From Hydrogenophaga pseudoflava (GTDB taxonomy: Bacteria > Pseudomonadota > Gammaproteobacteria > Burkholderiales > Burkholderiaceae_C), in contig NZ_JAVHJP010000003.1 in NCBI RefSeq assembly GCF_031020795.1, positions 551,408 to 615,407 on the forward strand: DNA of 64,000 nucleotides, given 5' to 3'. A program made the translations under genes and the position numbers. Shown here in pieces: positions 27,027 through 38,046 of this stretch (positions within the stretch are counted from its first letter, which is position 1; each line of letters starts with the position of its first letter). The notes under the pieces were generated by a model, which was given only the letters and a program-made list of their open reading frames with translations, was not told the origin of the DNA and did no database searches.

Positions 27027-28430
27027 ATGAGTTCTTTCGACTTCGACCTCTTCGTCATCGGTGGCGGCAGCGGCGGCGTGCGCGCCGCCCGCATGGCCGC
27101 CGGGCGCGGCGCCCGCGTCGCGATGGCCGAAACCCTTGGCACCGAGGGCCTGGGCGGCACCTGCGTGAACGTGGGCTGCATTCCCAAGAAGCTCTACAGC
27201 TATGCGGCGCACTACGCCGATGCCTTCGAGGAGTCGCACGGCTTCGGCTGGGAAGGCGAGAAACCCGTCCTGAACTGGTCCACGCTCAAGACCAACCGTG
27301 CGAAGGAAATCTCGCGCCTGAACGGCGTCTACGCCAACCTGCTGCGCGGCTCGGGCGTCACGGTCATCAACGGCTTCGCGCGCATCGACGGTCCGCACGC
27401 CGTGACCGTGGCCACGCTGAACGCCGACGGCTCGCCCGGTCACCAGTCCTTCACCGCCGCCCACATCCTGATTGCCACCGGCGGCACCCCCTTCGTGCCG
27501 CACTTCACCGGGCGCGAGCATGTCATCACCTCCAACGAGGTGTTCGACCTCGAACCCTTCCCGCAGCGCCTGCTGGTGGTCGGTGGCGGCTACATCGCCT
27601 GCGAGTTCGCGTCCATCTTCAATGGCCTGGGATCAAAAGTCACCCAGCTGTACCGCGGCGAGCAGGTGCTGCGCGGCTTCGACGACGAGATCCGCCACTT
27701 CGTGGCCGGCGAAATGCAGAAATCCGGCGTGGACCTGCGCCTGAACGCCGGTGTGGTGGACATCCGCAAGACCACCGAAGGCCTGCGCGCCGAACTGGAG
27801 GACGGCAACACCGTCATGGCCGATGCCGTGCTCTACGCCACCGGCCGCAAGCCGAACGTGCAGGGCCTGGGGCTGGAGGCGGTCGGTGTGGCGCAGGGCG
27901 CTCAGGGCGAGGTGATCGTGGACGCGCACTACCGCACCAACGTGCCCAGCATCCGGGCCGTGGGCGACGTGACCAACCGGGTGCAGCTCACGCCGGTGGC
28001 GCTGGGCGAAGCCATGGTGGTGGTCGACCAGCTGTTCGGCCCCGCCCCGGGCAAGCCGCCGCGCAGCATGGGCTATGAGTTCATCCCCACCGCCGTGTTC
28101 ACCCACCCGAACATCGGCACCGTCGGCTACAGCGAGGCGCAGGCGCGCGAGCAGTTCGGCGCCATCACGGTGTTCCGTAGTGAGTTCAAGGCGCTCAGGC
28201 ACACGCTCTCCGGCAGCAGCGAGCGCACGCTGATGAAGCTGATCGTGGACACCGCCAGCGACCGCGTGGTGGGCCTGCACATGGTGGGTGCAGAGGCCGG
28301 CGAGATCGTGCAGGGCTTTGCGGTGGCCATGAAGGCCGGCGCCACCAAGACGGTGTTCGACAGCACCATCGGCATCCACCCGACGGCGGCCGAAGAGTTC
28401 GTGACCATGCGCGAACCGGTCAACAGGTAA
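27027..28430 (+). CDS. gorA: glutathione-disulfide reductase
   Basis: A 467-residue flavoenzyme reducing glutathione disulfide with NADPH. FAD motif GGGSGGVRAARMAA (12-25), redox disulfide Cys46/Cys51 in GGTCVNVGCIPKKL, NADPH-domain motif VVGGGYIACEFAS and the C-terminal dimer motif HPTAAEEF with the proton-relay His-Glu are all present. The LYRGEQVLRGFD stretch after the second Rossmann fold contains arginines compatible with NADPH. It acts in the cytoplasm, and a persulfide dioxygenase and Ohr elsewhere in the window share the thiol-redox theme. Confidence 0.95.
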   Translation: MSSFDFDLFVIGGGSGGVRAARMAAGRGARVAMAETLGTEGLGGTCVNVGCIPKKLYSYAAHYADAFEESHGFGWEGEKPVLNWSTLKTNRAKEISRLNGVYANLLRGSGVTVINGFARIDGPHAVTVATLNADGSPGHQSFTAAHILIATGGTPFVPHFTGREHVITSNEVFDLEPFPQRLLVVGGGYIACEFASIFNGLGSKVTQLYRGEQVLRGFDDEIRHFVAGEMQKSGVDLRLNAGVVDIRKTTEGLRAELEDGNTVMADAVLYATGRKPNVQGLGLEAVGVAQGAQGEVIVDAHYRTNVPSIRAVGDVTNRVQLTPVALGEAMVVVDQLFGPAPGKPPRSMGYEFIPTAVFTHPNIGTVGYSEAQAREQFGAITVFRSEFKALRHTLSGSSERTLMKLIVDTASDRVVGLHMVGAEAGEIVQGFAVAMKAGATKTVFDSTIGIHPTAAEEFVTMREPVNR

Positions 28431-28460
28431 GCCGATCCGCCGGACCGCGGGCCTTTTCAG

Positions 28461-28555
28461 GGCCCCCGTGGAACACGGCTCCGCCGGGCCACAGGGTGCG
28501 TCCCCCTCCCCGCCGCAGGCGAAGAGAAGGGGGAGGCCGCACAGCGGCACGGGGT
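28461..28555 (+). repeat. GC-rich dispersed intergenic repeat, degenerate copy 2
   Basis: The stretch after the gorA stop contains CCGTGGAACACGGCTCCGCC then GGGCCACAGGGTGCGTCCCCC, aligning with copy 1 over about 47 bases with several changes. It is followed by a further GC-rich inverted segment ending near 28555, just before amn. Confidence 0.55.
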
Positions 28556-28571
28556 GGTCACAATAACCCCC

Positions 28572-30068
28572 ATGCACAAATCCCCCACCTTCATCGCCCC
28601 CCAGCTGTTCGACGAGCCGGCCGCCGCGCTGGCCCAGGTGCAGCACATCTACGACAGCAGCGTCGCCTTCCTGCGTGAGGCCATGCACGACTTCGTGGCC
28701 GGCACCGAACCGGGGGGTGCCCGCATCCGCGCCTGCTACCCGTTCGTGCGGCTGCACTCGCGCAGCGTCTCGCGCCAGGAAGCCGGGCTGCAGAGCCGGC
28801 TGAGCTACGGCTTCGTCGCGGGACCGGGCCGCTTCGAGACCACGCTCACCCGCCCCGACCTCTACGGCGACTACTACATGGAGCAATTCCGGCTGCTGCT
28901 GTCCAACCACGACGGAAAGCTCGAAGTCGGCACCAGCACGCAGCCGATCCCGATCCACTTCTCATTCGCCGAGCACGAGCACGTGGAAGGCGAGATGAGC
29001 GTGGAGCGCCGCGCCCTGATGCGCGACGTGTTCGACCTGCCCGACCTCACCGCGATGGACGACGGCATCGCCAACGGCACGCACGAGCCCAAGCCCGGCG
29101 AGCCGCACCCGCTGTCCCTGTTCACCGGCCCGCGCGTGGACTACTCGCTGCAGCGCCTGCGCCACTACAGTGGCACCTCGCCCGACTGGTTCCAGAACTT
29201 CGTGCTGTTCACCAACTACCAGTTCTACATCGACGAGTTCATCAAGCTCGGCCATGCCGAAATGGCCGACCCGCGCAGCGACTACATCGCCTTCGTCGAG
29301 CCGGGCAACCTGGTCACGCGCCGCACCGGTCTGTCGGCCGAGGCCATCGACGCGCTGGGCAAGGCCCTGCCGCGCCTGCCGCAGATGCCGGCCTACCACC
29401 TGCTGCGGCAGGACCGTTCGGGCATCACCATGGTCAACATCGGCGTCGGCCCGGCGAATGCCAAGACCATCACCGACCACATCGCCGTGCTGCGCCCGCA
29501 CGCCTGGCTGATGCTGGGCCACTGCGCCGGCCTGCGCAACGGCCAGCAGCTGGGCGATTACGTGCTGGCCCACGCCTACGTGCGAGAGGACCACGTGCTG
29601 GACGAAGAACTGCCGCTGTGGGTGCCGATTCCCGCGCTGGCCGAAATCCAGGTCGCGCTGGAGCAGGCCGTGGCCGACGTGACCGGCGTGCCGCCGCAGG
29701 AACTCAAACGCATCATGCGCACCGGCACGGTGGCCAGCACCGACAACCGCAACTGGGAACTGCTGCCGGACAACACGCCGCAACGGCGCTTCTCGCAATC
29801 GCGTGCCGTCGCGCTGGACATGGAGAGCGCCACCATCGCGGCCAACGGCTTCCGATTCCGCGTGCCCTATGGCACCCTGCTGTGCGTGAGCGACAAACCC
29901 CTGCACGGCGAGATCAAGCTACCCGGCATGGCCAACCACTTCTACCGCGAGCGCGTGGACCAGCACCTGCGCATCGGCATCCGCGCGGTGGAACTGCTGC
30001 GCACCGGCGGGGTCGACCAGCTGCACAGCCGCAAGCTGCGCAGCTTCGCCGAGGTGGCGTTCCAGTAA
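28572..30068 (+). CDS. amn: AMP nucleosidase
   Basis: A 498-residue enzyme cleaving AMP to adenine and ribose 5-phosphate. The N-terminal AMP-nucleosidase domain (about 1-190) includes RLSYGFVAGPGRFETTLTRP and IPIHFSFAEHEHVEG. The C-terminal phosphorylase-like domain includes NIGVGPANAKTITDHIAVLRPHAWLMLGH in two parts, the purine-binding LDMESATIAANGFR and RVPYGTLLCVSDKPLHGE. Length and motifs match Amn throughout. The start at 28572 is the first ATG close to the conserved region. Confidence 0.93.
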   Translation: MHKSPTFIAPQLFDEPAAALAQVQHIYDSSVAFLREAMHDFVAGTEPGGARIRACYPFVRLHSRSVSRQEAGLQSRLSYGFVAGPGRFETTLTRPDLYGDYYMEQFRLLLSNHDGKLEVGTSTQPIPIHFSFAEHEHVEGEMSVERRALMRDVFDLPDLTAMDDGIANGTHEPKPGEPHPLSLFTGPRVDYSLQRLRHYSGTSPDWFQNFVLFTNYQFYIDEFIKLGHAEMADPRSDYIAFVEPGNLVTRRTGLSAEAIDALGKALPRLPQMPAYHLLRQDRSGITMVNIGVGPANAKTITDHIAVLRPHAWLMLGHCAGLRNGQQLGDYVLAHAYVREDHVLDEELPLWVPIPALAEIQVALEQAVADVTGVPPQELKRIMRTGTVASTDNRNWELLPDNTPQRRFSQSRAVALDMESATIAANGFRFRVPYGTLLCVSDKPLHGEIKLPGMANHFYRERVDQHLRIGIRAVELLRTGGVDQLHSRKLRSFAEVAFQ

Positions 30069-30162
30069 GGCAGGCGCTTTACCGGAACTTCACACACCGG
30101 TCACGGTCCCTTCGGGGCGCCTGCGCACAATCGGTCTCCAGCCGGTCTGCCGGCACCACGCC

Positions 30163-31614
30163 ATGAACGAACCGATGACCTTTGCTCCTCCGTCACGGCC
30201 CCGCCCCGTTGCGCTCCTGCTGGGCCTGTGCGCGGCCGCCCTGCTGGGGGGCTGTGCCACCCCGAATGCAGCGCCCGCCCCTGGGACACCCGGTGTGACC
30301 GTGCCGGCCACCTGGTCCACCGGAGCCACCACCAACCAGCCCTCGTCCACCGCGCTGGCCCAGTGGTGGCAGCGCTTCAACGACCCGGCCCTGGGCGGAC
30401 TCGTCACCCAGGCACTTCAGGCCAACCCCGGCGTGCGCAGCGCACAGGCCGCGCTGCAGCAGGCGCGGGCCCAGCGCGACGTGCAGCAGGCGAACAACGG
30501 CCCCTCGCTCAGCGCCTCAGGCTCGGCCCAGCGCAGCCGATCGGGGACGGCCGATGCCAGCAACCGCTTCCAGGCCGGCTTCGACGCCAGCTGGGAGCCC
30601 GACGTCTTCGGCGGCCACCGCGCCAGCCTGGCCGCCAGCGAGGCGGACGCCCGTGCGTCCGAAACCAGCCTGGCCGATGTGCAGGTGTCGCTGGCGGCCG
30701 AAGTCGCCGCCTCGCTGATCGAGCTGCGTGGCCTGCAGTCGCGGCTGGACATTGCGCAGCGCAACCTGGCCGCCCAATCCGAGACGCTGCAGATCACGCG
30801 ATGGCGGGTACAGGCCGGCCTGGCCTCCTCGCTCGACCTCGAACAGGCCATCGCCGCGCAGGCGCAGACCCAGGCGCAGATCCCCGCGCTGCAGACCAGC
30901 CTGGCCCAGGCCCGCCACGCGCTCGCGGTCCTGACCGGCCAGGCACCCGGCGCACTGGACGCCACGCTGGGCCCGGTGGCGCCCGTGCCGCAGCCGCCCG
31001 CCGACATCGCGCTCTCGCTGCCGGCCGAAACCCTGCGCCAGCGCCCCGACGTGCGCACCGCCGAACACCGCATCAGCGCCGCACTGGCGCGGGTGGCGGC
31101 CGCCGACGCCGCGCGCTACCCGAGCTTCCGGCTCGGCGGCTCGCTCGGCCTGTCCGCACTCACACTGGGCACACTGACCGATGGCGCTTCGGTGCTGCGC
31201 TCGCTGCTGGCCAGCGTGTCGGTGCCGCTGCTGGACGGCGGCGCGGCGAAGGCCCAGGTGCGCGCGCAGGAGGCGGCGCTGGAACAGGCGCGCGCCAGCT
31301 ACGCCAGCACGGTGCTCACCGCGCTGCAGGACGTGGAGGATGCGCTCGTCGCCATCCGGGGCGACCTGGAGCGCCTGGCCCGCCTGCAGACCGCCGCGGA
31401 CGCGGCCGTGAACGCCGAGCTGCTGGCCCGCCAGCGCTACCAGAGCGGCCTGATCGACTTCCGCACCGTGCTCGACACCCAGCGCACCCTGCTGTCCGCG
31501 CAGGACAGCGTGGCCAGCGCCCAGGCTTCGCTCGCCACCGGCCATGTGCGCCTCTACAAGGCCCTGGGTGGCGGATGGACGCCGGACACCGCCGCACCGA
31601 ACGCCGCCCGCTGA
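30163..31614 (+). CDS. NodT-family outer membrane efflux lipoprotein
   Basis: A 483-residue outer-membrane channel of the TolC/OprM type. It has a lipoprotein signal with LLGGC (Cys31), an early WWQRFNDPALGGLVTQAL segment, and two duplicated OEP repeats rich in alanine/glutamine coiled coil. It would form the exit duct of a tripartite pump with the adaptor and ABC proteins encoded directly downstream. The four genes run 30163-34897 with small gaps or overlaps, indicating one operon. Confidence 0.92.
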   Translation: MNEPMTFAPPSRPRPVALLLGLCAAALLGGCATPNAAPAPGTPGVTVPATWSTGATTNQPSSTALAQWWQRFNDPALGGLVTQALQANPGVRSAQAALQQARAQRDVQQANNGPSLSASGSAQRSRSGTADASNRFQAGFDASWEPDVFGGHRASLAASEADARASETSLADVQVSLAAEVAASLIELRGLQSRLDIAQRNLAAQSETLQITRWRVQAGLASSLDLEQAIAAQAQTQAQIPALQTSLAQARHALAVLTGQAPGALDATLGPVAPVPQPPADIALSLPAETLRQRPDVRTAEHRISAALARVAAADAARYPSFRLGGSLGLSALTLGTLTDGASVLRSLLASVSVPLLDGGAAKAQVRAQEAALEQARASYASTVLTALQDVEDALVAIRGDLERLARLQTAADAAVNAELLARQRYQSGLIDFRTVLDTQRTLLSAQDSVASAQASLATGHVRLYKALGGGWTPDTAAPNAAR

Positions 31615-31633
31615 CCGCTTGCTCCCCATCACC

Positions 31634-32934
31634 ATGAACGCCAAGAAAACCCCCACCCCCGCCGACGTCCAGGACCTGCTGGGCAACGACCGTCCGCCCC
31701 GCTGGTGGCAGCGCGCCTCGACCTGGATCGTGGTCGCGGTGCTGGTGCTGGCCGGCGGCGGCCTCTATGTGTGGCAGTCGCAGAAGAACGCCAAGGCCGC
31801 GCCGGTCTACGTGACCGAGCCGCTGAAGACCGGCGACATCACGCTCACGGTCGCGGCCAACGGCACGCTGCAGCCGACCCGTTCGGTCAACGTGGGCAGC
31901 GAACTCTCGGGCACGGTCAAGCGCGTGCTGGTGGACGTGAACGACCGCGTGAAGGCCGGACAGGTGCTGGTCGAGCTGGACACCGCCAAGCTGCAGGACC
32001 AGGTGACGCAGGCGCGCGCCGGCCTGGCCTCGGCCCAGGCGCAGCTCGCCCAGGCCGGCGCCACGGCCCGCGAAGCCCGCGCCACGCTCGCGCGCTTCGA
32101 AGAGGTCGCGCGCCTGTCGGGTGGCAAGGTGCCCTCGGCCACCGAACTGGACAGTGCCAAGGCCGCCGTGGACCGTGCCGTGGCCGCCGAAGCCGCTGCC
32201 CGGGCCTCGGTCAACGAAGCCCGCGCCGCGCTGTCGACCAACGAGACCAACCTGTCCAAGGCCTCGATCCGCTCGCCCATCAACGGCGTGGTGCTCTCGC
32301 GCTCGGTCGACCCGGGCAACGCGGTGGCCGCCTCACTGCAGGCGGTCACCCTGTTCACGCTGGCCGAAGACCTGGCCCAGCTCAAGCTGGATGTGTCGGT
32401 GGACGAGGCGGACGTGGGCAATGTCAAGGTCGACCAGAAAGCGACGTTCACGGTCAGCGCCTTCCCCGCGCGGCGCTACCCGGCCACCATCCAGCGTGTG
32501 GCCTTCGGATCGACCAAGACCGACAACGTCGTCACCTACACCACCACGCTCAACGTCGACAACGCAGACCTAAGCCTGCGCCCCGGCATGACCGCGGCCG
32601 CGACCATCGTGGCCAAGGAAGCCAAGGGTGTGCTGCTGGTGCCCAACACCGCGCTGCGCTATTCGCCGGCCTCGGCCAGCGGCGCTGCGTCCGCCGGTGG
32701 CGGCGGCATCCTCTCGAAGATGATGCCGCGCCCGCCCAGCACCGCCCGGCCCAAGACCGCCGGCATGGACCGCCGCGGCGGCGGCCCGCGCCAGATCTGG
32801 GTGCTGGACAACGGCCAGCCCGTGGCCAAGGAGGTCCACACCGGCATCAGCGACGGGCGCAACACCGAGGTCAGCGGCGAGGGCCTCGCGGAAGGCATGG
32901 CCGTGATCACCGAACAACGCAGCGGGGCGGCGCC

Positions 32935-32938
<4 letters not shown>
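31634..32938 (+). CDS. MacA-like periplasmic adaptor (membrane fusion protein)
   Basis: A 434-residue RND/MacA-type adaptor. A single N-terminal membrane anchor (about 29-46) is followed by a beta-barrel/lipoyl hairpin part (VNVGSELSGTVKRVLVDVND) and a long alanine-rich coiled coil. A loop rich in Gly, Pro and Arg (about 355-385) interrupts the C-terminal domain; comparable loops vary within the family. Its stop overlaps the GTG start of the ATPase gene. It connects the inner-membrane ABC transporter with the NodT-like channel. Confidence 0.9.
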
Positions 32939-33687
<749 letters not shown>

Positions 33688-33688
33688 G

Positions 33689-34897
33689 ATGTGGCTCAAC
33701 ACCCTGATCCTCGCGCTGCGCTCGATCCGGCGCAACCTGCTGCGCTCCTTCCTCACCATCCTGGGCATCGTGATCGGCGTGAGTGCCGTGATCACCATGG
33801 TCACCGTGGGCAATGGCGCCACCGCGGCGGTGCAGAACCAGATCGCCGGCCTGGGCACCAACCTGCTGCAGGTGCGGCCCGGCCAGCGCATGGGCCCGGG
33901 CGGCGGCGGTGCCGGCGCGCCCGCGTTCAAGGAAAGCGACGGCGAAGCCATCGTGGGCCAGGTCAGCGGCATCGTGGCGGTCGCGCCCGAGGCCCGCACC
34001 GGAACCACGCTGGTGGCCAACGGCCGCAACTGGAATTCCAGCGTGATCGGCAGCACCAACGACTGGCTGGTCACCGGCAACTGGAAGATCGCCGACGGCC
34101 GCAATTTCAGCGACGACGAGCTGCGCGCGGGCGGCGCGGTCTGCCTGATCGGCCAGACGGTGCAGCGCGAGCTGTTCGGCAGCACCAGCGCGGTGGGTGC
34201 GCAGCTGCGGATCAAGGCCATGAGCTGCGAGGTCATCGGCACGCTGGGCTCCAAGGGCCAGGGCGCCTTCGGCAACGACCAGGACGACATGGTGCTGATG
34301 CCGATCAAGACCCTGCAGCGACGCATCGTCGGCCACACCCGCGTCAACACCCTGCTGGTCTCGATGAGCGACGGCGCCGACGCCGCGCGCGTGACCGCGT
34401 CCATCACCCAGCTGCTGCGCGAACGCCGCAAGCTGGCCGAAGCCGACGAGGACAACTTCAACGTGCTCGACACCAAGCAGCTGGCCGAGACACTGTCGGG
34501 CACGACGAAGATCATGACCATGCTGCTGGGCGCCGTGGCCGCGGTGAGCCTGCTGGTGGGCGGCATCGGCATCATGAACATCATGCTGGTGAGCGTGACC
34601 GAGCGCACCCGCGAGATCGGGCTGCGGCTGGCCATCGGCGCCCTGGAGCGCGAGGTGCTGCTGCAGTTCCTGATCGAGGCCGTGGTGCTGGCTGCGCTGG
34701 GCGGCCTGGTGGGCATCGTGCTGGCCACCGGCGCCTCGGTGGCGCTGTCGGCGGTGATGGACGTGCCCTACCAGTTCAACATCGGCGTGAACCTGCTGAG
34801 CTTCCTGTTTTCCGCCGCCATCGGCGTGCTGTTCGGCTATTTCCCGGCGCGGCGCGCGGCGCGCCTCAATCCCATCGATGCGCTAAGGCACGAGTGA
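33689..34897 (+). CDS. MacB-like ABC transporter permease (MacB_PCD/FtsX)
   Basis: A 402-residue permease: one N-terminal TM helix (LLRSFLTILGIVIGVSAVITMV), a periplasmic MacB_PCD domain (about 45-270) and three C-terminal TM helices of FtsX type ending PARRAARLNPIDALRHE. This is a mechanotransmission-type exporter rather than a channel. Cargo is unknown; MacAB-TolC pumps handle macrolides, peptides, siderophores or outer-membrane-bound lipids. Confidence 0.92.
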   Translation: MWLNTLILALRSIRRNLLRSFLTILGIVIGVSAVITMVTVGNGATAAVQNQIAGLGTNLLQVRPGQRMGPGGGGAGAPAFKESDGEAIVGQVSGIVAVAPEARTGTTLVANGRNWNSSVIGSTNDWLVTGNWKIADGRNFSDDELRAGGAVCLIGQTVQRELFGSTSAVGAQLRIKAMSCEVIGTLGSKGQGAFGNDQDDMVLMPIKTLQRRIVGHTRVNTLLVSMSDGADAARVTASITQLLRERRKLAEADEDNFNVLDTKQLAETLSGTTKIMTMLLGAVAAVSLLVGGIGIMNIMLVSVTERTREIGLRLAIGALEREVLLQFLIEAVVLAALGGLVGIVLATGASVALSAVMDVPYQFNIGVNLLSFLFSAAIGVLFGYFPARRAARLNPIDALRHE

Positions 34898-34899
34898 GT

Positions 34900-36102
34900 T
34901 CAGGCCTTGCGGGGCCTGACCTTGCCTGCGGCCAGCTTGGCGTTGGCCCGTGCGGTGTCGGTGTCCTGCGCCCGCGCCAGCGCCACGCCCATGCGGCGCC
35001 TGGTGAAGCTCTCGGGCTTGCCGAACAGGCGCAGGTCGGTGCCCGGCACACGCAGCGCTTCGTCGATCCCGTCGAACACGATGCCCTGGGCCTCGACGCC
35101 GCCGTAGATCACGGCGCTGGCGCCGGGGTTGCGCAGGCTCGTGTCCACCGGCAGGCCCAGGATGGCGCGGGCGTGCAGCTCGAACTCGCTCTGGTGCTGG
35201 GTGCACAGGGTCACGAGGCCGGTGTCGTGCGGACGCGGGCTGACCTCGCTGAACCAGACCTGTTCGCCCTTGACGAACAGCTCCACGCCGAACAGACCCA
35301 GGCCGCCGAGGTTGTCGGTCACCGCCTTGGCGATCTGGCGCGACTTCTCGATGGCCTCGGGGCGCATGGCCATGGGCTGCCAGCTCTCCACATAGTCGCC
35401 GCTGACCTGCACGTGGCCGATGGGTTCACAGAAGTGGGTGTCCGTCTCGCCACCGGCGCCCTTGGCGCGCACCGTCAGCTGGGTGATCTCGTAGTCGAAG
35501 TCGATGAAGCCTTCGACGATCACGCGGCCGTGGCTCACGCGCCCGCCGGCCATGGCGTAGTCCCAGGCCTTCTGCACGTCGGCCGGGCCGTCGATCTTGC
35601 TCTGGCCCTTGCCCGAGCTGCTCATCACTGGCTTGACGATGCAGGGGTAGCCGATGCCGGCGTCGATGGCGGCCTGCAGCTCGGCCAGCGAGTCGCAGAA
35701 CCGGTACGGGCTGGTCGGCAGGCCCAAGGTCTCGGCCGCCAGGCGGCGGATGCCTTCGCGGTCCATGGTCAGGCGCGCGGCGCGCGCGGTCGGGATCACC
35801 GTCACCGTGCCCGCAGCTTCCAGCTGCTCCAGCATGGGCGTGGCGATGGCCTCGATCTCGGGCACCACGAGGTGCGGACGCTCGGCCTCGATCAGCGCCT
35901 TCAGCTGACCGGGGTCGCTCATGGTGATGGTGCGCGCGTGGTGCGCCACCTGCTGGCCCGGCGCGTTCTCGTAGCGGTCGACGGCGATGGTCTCCACGCC
36001 CAGGCGCTGCAGGGCGATCAGCACCTCCTTGCCGAGTTCGCCGCTGCCCAGCAGCATGACGCGGGTGGCCGAAGGCGAGAGGGGGGTGCCCAGCGTGGTC
36101 AT
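34900..36102 (-). CDS. purT: formate-dependent phosphoribosylglycinamide formyltransferase
   Basis: A 400-residue ATP-grasp enzyme making formyl-GAR from GAR, formate and ATP in purine synthesis. The N-terminal [13 protein letters not shown] and VPEIEAIAT, and the central [14 protein letters not shown] with [16 protein letters not shown] are the PurT signatures. Full length for the family. Its stop converges with the permease gene 2 bases away. It is preceded by psd on the same strand after an 18-base gap. Confidence 0.95.
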   Translation of the reverse strand: MTTLGTPLSPSATRVMLLGSGELGKEVLIALQRLGVETIAVDRYENAPGQQVAHHARTITMSDPGQLKALIEAERPHLVVPEIEAIATPMLEQLEAAGTVTVIPTARAARLTMDREGIRRLAAETLGLPTSPYRFCDSLAELQAAIDAGIGYPCIVKPVMSSSGKGQSKIDGPADVQKAWDYAMAGGRVSHGRVIVEGFIDFDYEITQLTVRAKGAGGETDTHFCEPIGHVQVSGDYVESWQPMAMRPEAIEKSRQIAKAVTDNLGGLGLFGVELFVKGEQVWFSEVSPRPHDTGLVTLCTQHQSEFELHARAILGLPVDTSLRNPGASAVIYGGVEAQGIVFDGIDEALRVPGTDLRLFGKPESFTRRRMGVALARAQDTDTARANAKLAAGKVRPRKA

Positions 36103-36120
36103 GTGTGTCCTCGATGAAAG

Positions 36121-36987
36121 TCAGGGGGCGGCGAGGCCCATGGCCTCGCCCATGCGAACCGTGCGCCCGGCCGCCCAGCGCGGGTTGAAATCGATGGTTT
36201 TCCTGGGCCAGAGCATCACGACCGTGGAGCCCAGCAGGAAGCAGCCCATCTCCTCACCGCGCTGCAGCAGGCAGGGCTCGTCGTCGTAGGTCCATTCGCG
36301 CACCGTGCCGGTACGCGGTGGGTTGACCACTCCATGCCAGACCGTGGCCATGCTGCCGACGATGGTGGCGCCCACCAGCACCAGGGCGAACGGGCGGGTC
36401 TCGCCTTGGACACCGTGCGGCACATCGAACACGCAAACCACGCGCTCGTTGCGCGCAAACAGACCGGGCACGTGCGCCGCCGTCAGCGGGTTCACCGAGA
36501 ACAGCTCACCCGGCACATAGATCATGCGCCGCAGCCGCGCGCTGCAGGGCATGTGGATGCGGTGGTAGTCCTTGGGGCTGAGGTAGATCGTGGCGAACGA
36601 GCCGCCGCGGAACTGCGCCGCCAGGCCGGCGTTGCCGCCCACCAGGGCGCGTGTGCTGTAGCGGTGGCCCTTGGCTTGGAAGATCTGGTCCTCCTTGATG
36701 TCGCCGAACTGGCTGATCGCGCCGTCCACCGGGCAGACAAAGCCTTCGGGCGCCAGCGGCCGCACGCCGGACCGCAGTGGGCGGGTGAAGAATTCGTTGA
36801 AGCTGGCGTAGCTGCGCGGATCGGAGTTGACGGCCTCGTCCATGTTGACGCCGTAGCGCTTGATGAACCAAGGAATCACGTTGTGCGTCCACCAGGTGGC
36901 GCGCGAGTGGGCGCACCAGCCGGCGAAGCGCGTGACCGCGGTCTTGGGCAACAGGTATTGCAGGGCGACGGCTGGGGGAAGGGACAC
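36121..36987 (-). CDS. psd: phosphatidylserine decarboxylase
   Basis: A 288-residue membrane-associated enzyme forming phosphatidylethanolamine. The proenzyme cleaves itself at LGST (Ser254 becomes the pyruvoyl group). VCPVDGAISQFG carries the conserved Asp-Gly, and LSPKDYHRIHMP carries the catalytic histidines. Size and motifs match type I proteobacterial Psd. A different TSS cannot be inferred; the 123-base gap upstream is shared with a divergent ABC exporter gene. Confidence 0.95.
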   Translation of the reverse strand: MSLPPAVALQYLLPKTAVTRFAGWCAHSRATWWTHNVIPWFIKRYGVNMDEAVNSDPRSYASFNEFFTRPLRSGVRPLAPEGFVCPVDGAISQFGDIKEDQIFQAKGHRYSTRALVGGNAGLAAQFRGGSFATIYLSPKDYHRIHMPCSARLRRMIYVPGELFSVNPLTAAHVPGLFARNERVVCVFDVPHGVQGETRPFALVLVGATIVGSMATVWHGVVNPPRTGTVREWTYDDEPCLLQRGEEMGCFLLGSTVVMLWPRKTIDFNPRWAAGRTVRMGEAMGLAAP

Positions 36988-37110
36988 TTTGGAGCGCGCC
37001 GGACGCGGCGTCTGACGACCGTTCGGCCGGGAGCCGGCATTGTAGGACGGCCGTTTTCACACGCCACTTCGGCCCTCAAGGGCACAGCGGGCACGGCACA
37101 ATCGGCCGCC

Positions 37111-38046
37111 ATGAGCGAATTCCTGTTCGAGTGCCGGGAGCTGGTCAAGCGCTACGGCGGCCAGACGGTGGTCGACCGCCTCTCCTTCGGCATCGCGCCG
37201 GGCGAATGCCTGGGCGTGATCGGACCGAACGGCGCTGGCAAGACCACCACCATCCGCATGTGCCTGGGGCTGACGGCACCGGACACGGGCGAGGTCGGCG
37301 CCTTTGGCCTGCCCATGCCGCAGGAGGCGCTGGCGGTCAAGCAGCGGCTGGGCGTGGTCAGCCAGATGGACACGCTGGACCCGGACTTCTCCTGCGCCGA
37401 GAACCTGCTGGTCTACGGCCGCTATTTCGGTCTGAAGGACGCCACCATCCGCGCGCGCATTCCGAAGCTGCTGGAGTTTGCGGCCCTGTCGCACAAGGCC
37501 GACGCCAAGCCGGGCGAGCTCTCCGGCGGCATGAAGCGGCGCCTGTCGCTGGCGCGCGCGCTGGTGAACGACCCGCAGCTGCTGCTGCTCGACGAGCCCA
37601 CCACCGGTCTGGACCCGCAGGCCCGGCACCTGATGTGGGAGCGCCTGCAGCTGCTGCTGCAGCAAGGCAAGAGCATCCTGCTGACCACCCACTTCATGGA
37701 CGAGGCCGAGCGCCTGTGTTCGCGCCTGCTGGTGCTCGACCATGGCCGCAAGATCGCCGAGGGCCGGCCGCGCGAGCTGATCGCGCAGCACCTGGAGCCC
37801 GAGGTGGTGGAGGTTTATGGCGCCGGTGCGCTGGCGCTGCACGACGCGCCGGAACACGCGGCCCTGCGGGCACTGGCCGGGCGTGTCGAGGTCAGCGGCG
37901 AAACCGTGTTCTTCTACACGCGGGATGCACGGCCCCTGCTGCAGGCACTGGCGCCGATGCACGATCTGCGCACGCTGCACCGGCCTGCCAACCTGGAAGA
38001 CCTGTTCCTGAAGCTGACCGGCAGACAAATACGGGAAGACGGCTGA
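37111..38046 (+). CDS. ABC-2 type exporter ATPase (NodI-like)
   Basis: A 311-residue ATPase: Walker A GPNGAGKTT, signature LSGGMKRRLSLARAL, Walker B LLLLDEPTTGLD and the switch THFMDEAE. The C-terminal extension after residue 230 is typical of NodI/DrrA-like subunits. Stop and start overlap (TGATG) with the permease gene. The pair resembles NodIJ, an exporter of Nod factors in rhizobia, but homologs are widespread in Burkholderiales without nodulation genes. Substrate unknown. Confidence 0.9.
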   Translation: MSEFLFECRELVKRYGGQTVVDRLSFGIAPGECLGVIGPNGAGKTTTIRMCLGLTAPDTGEVGAFGLPMPQEALAVKQRLGVVSQMDTLDPDFSCAENLLVYGRYFGLKDATIRARIPKLLEFAALSHKADAKPGELSGGMKRRLSLARALVNDPQLLLLDEPTTGLDPQARHLMWERLQLLLQQGKSILLTTHFMDEAERLCSRLLVLDHGRKIAEGRPRELIAQHLEPEVVEVYGAGALALHDAPEHAALRALAGRVEVSGETVFFYTRDARPLLQALAPMHDLRTLHRPANLEDLFLKLTGRQIREDG